Source: Phoronis australis
Taxonomy: Eukaryota; Phoronida; Phoronidae
NCBI GenBank assembly: GCA_002633005.1
Contig: NMRA01000695.1
Coordinates: 173,058-200,172 of the forward strand
Direction of reading: 5' to 3'
Length of the DNA: 27,115 bases
Shown: positions 25,553 through 27,115 of the stretch, piece by piece
Layout of the letters: each line of letters opens with the position of its first letter
Position numbering within the stretch: position 1 is the stretch's first letter
Notes under the pieces: model-generated
Told to the model about the DNA's origin: nothing
Database searches by the model: none
Seen by the model: only the letters and a program-made list of their open reading frames with translations
Translations under genes and position numbers: made by a program

Positions 25553-27115
25553 ATGTTATAATTTCCACCCTGTAATGTCAGCTCAGAAATCAGTTCTGTC
25601 CGCAAACTGATTAGGCTCGGCGACTCGGCTTCACTCGTTGAAGGGTACTGTTGCGGAAGGGTCTAATTCGTATGGTCCCAAACACACAAAGTCTGCTGAA
25701 ATGGCGAGATCGAACTCATTCTCTGTTTCACCTATGGCCTGATTGCCGTCTTCACCTCCATCTCAATACCTGTCTTCATAATACTTTCAAGTTGGCTCTC
25801 TAAGTTTTCAAAACTTACAAAATCATTGCTATACCCCGCTGCATAATGCTATCGACTGATCAAAGTCTTCCACTGATGACATCACATAGCGGGAAACACA
25901 AAAATCATTAGATTTACTTTAAAATTCAAAACTACTCAAGTATAAGTGTTTCATTGGTTAGATTTTATGTTGTAAATTTATTGTACAGCTATTGTAGAAA
26001 CACTTCAAGCAACTTGAAAACGACACTTAACCAAGCTTTGTCAAGTTTTACTTTGATTGGCTGTTGTTGACAAATTATGAAAGGCAAATTGTGCAAACAT
26101 ACAAACCATCATGAGGATAGATTCCTGCTTGTCAACGTAGTAAACAGTAACCTCCGTTGGATGAAGCAAAAGAAATTGAGATTTTGCGACTTTTGAATGT
26201 ATGCTTAACTTTTGAAGACACTCGTTCGACAAAAAAGATATCACTCTATGATTTATGTAATGAATTTGAAATAGGAATCATAAGACGTGCGAAATTAGTT
26301 TAGCAGTATTGGCCTAAATAGACTTTTAGCATTTTAGTGCTTATTAGTGTTGTTTTTGAACGACATAGATTGCATACTGCTGCACGCATTTTTGGCATAA
26401 GTGTTACTTAAATAAACCAAGATGGTTACTGAAAATGCAGCGTGAGTAAAAAATTTTTAGCCATCTCCTCGTCACGCTCAAAACTTTCGGATTTTGCCAA
26501 AGTTATGGGATTGGAAATCTACCTTTGATGTTGGTAGATTCAGAAGTTCACAGAAATAGAGTGCATTTTGTGTATGGGTCGTACTGCAGTTGAGGCTCGC
26601 CTTTTATTTCAGCCTAAATTTGTTTGTCAACGAAGACAGGTTATACGTGTAGTATTAACTACATATACATACTTACAAACTTTAATGTAACTTTTTCCCA
26701 AATGGATAATTGGTAGAAACTAGCATTTATCGTACCTGATAACTTATAACATATCTATTTCAAGCCAATTTGAAAGACTGCCAATGGCGTATTCACCAGT
26801 TATTTAAAGTTAAATTTCTATATATTTTGATTTGTATATCCACATAGTGCCGGGTTATTTTATGTGAAATTGTAAATGTTACTGTTATATTGTAGAGAAT
26901 GCCACTTTGATAAAAAATATATCCTAAAAGCACGCAATGCACACATGGCCCCAATGGAAAGTAGTGTGAACTGATGGGGCTACCCTCATTGTAACTATTC
27001 CATTAACAAATAAATACACTTGGAAACGTTATTGTATCATGCGCGTACCCAGGTGACTCGGAGTGCTCGAAAAGTAGAAAACGAGACAAAAGTCCACTAA
27101 AAAGGAAGAAACTGC
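25553..27115. other. AT-rich end of window, nothing recognised
   Basis: No credible gene, RNA or structured repeat is visible apart from the recurring 22-base sequence near 27070-27091. The longest open frame (26041-26244, minus) has no family features. Confidence 0.5.

Noticed and set aside
1-27115. tRNA, rRNA, CRISPR arrays, bacterial operons
   Set aside because: No cloverleaf with A/B boxes, no rRNA-like stretch, no regularly spaced short repeats and no compact gene arrangement were seen.

Overview
This looks like nuclear DNA from an invertebrate animal. Coding exons are short, have GT/AG borders and lie among larger AT-rich introns. There is a decayed non-LTR retrotransposon, several foldback (MITE-like) repeats and a decayed THAP domain, and no operon or bacterial gene layout. 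I cannot assign a phylum from the sequence alone; a marine invertebrate is a guess. Two single Ns (9478 and 15688) mark assembly joins.

The main content is one long plus-strand gene that can be threaded from about 1730 to a stop at 20672-20674. All exon phases agree and the model gives about 867 residues. A possible signal-peptide exon (1725-1781, the least certain part) is followed by seven exons (5404-14529) coding a glycoside hydrolase family 18 (chitinase-like) barrel. Its four catalytic positions are all replaced, so it should be a non-catalytic chitinase-like protein (chi-lectin type). The next seven exons (15052-19570) code six cysteine-rich sushi/CCP-like modules that alternate strictly between a large six-cysteine form and a classical four-cysteine form. 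The last exon (20460-20674) codes a short Lys/Ser/Thr-rich stem and a terminal hydrophobic segment, which suggests a GPI-anchor signal or a tail membrane anchor. The predicted product is a glycosylated cell-surface protein: a dead chitinase fold held out on a CCP stalk, plausibly for recognition of glycans.

Intron 1 carries a minus-strand, 5'-truncated, stop- and frameshift-bearing LINE (about 2250-4460), next to a CAT/ACC-rich low-complexity tract. The intron around exon 4 contains a 1.84-1.87 kb direct duplication (7641-9477 and 9479-11345) whose junction is exactly the N at 9478. Both copies carry the same 110-bp exon. This is probably two haplotypes joined by the assembler, although a true duplicated, mutually exclusive exon is not excluded.

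Downstream of the gene (20675-27115) I find no convincing intact gene. The region holds a degenerate tandem repeat with a period of about 425 bp (21.4-22.4 kb), a second copy of a small inverted-repeat element also found in the gene (19077-19215 and 23714-23840), a broken THAP zinc-finger domain (25150-25363), and AT-rich sequence without recognisable features.
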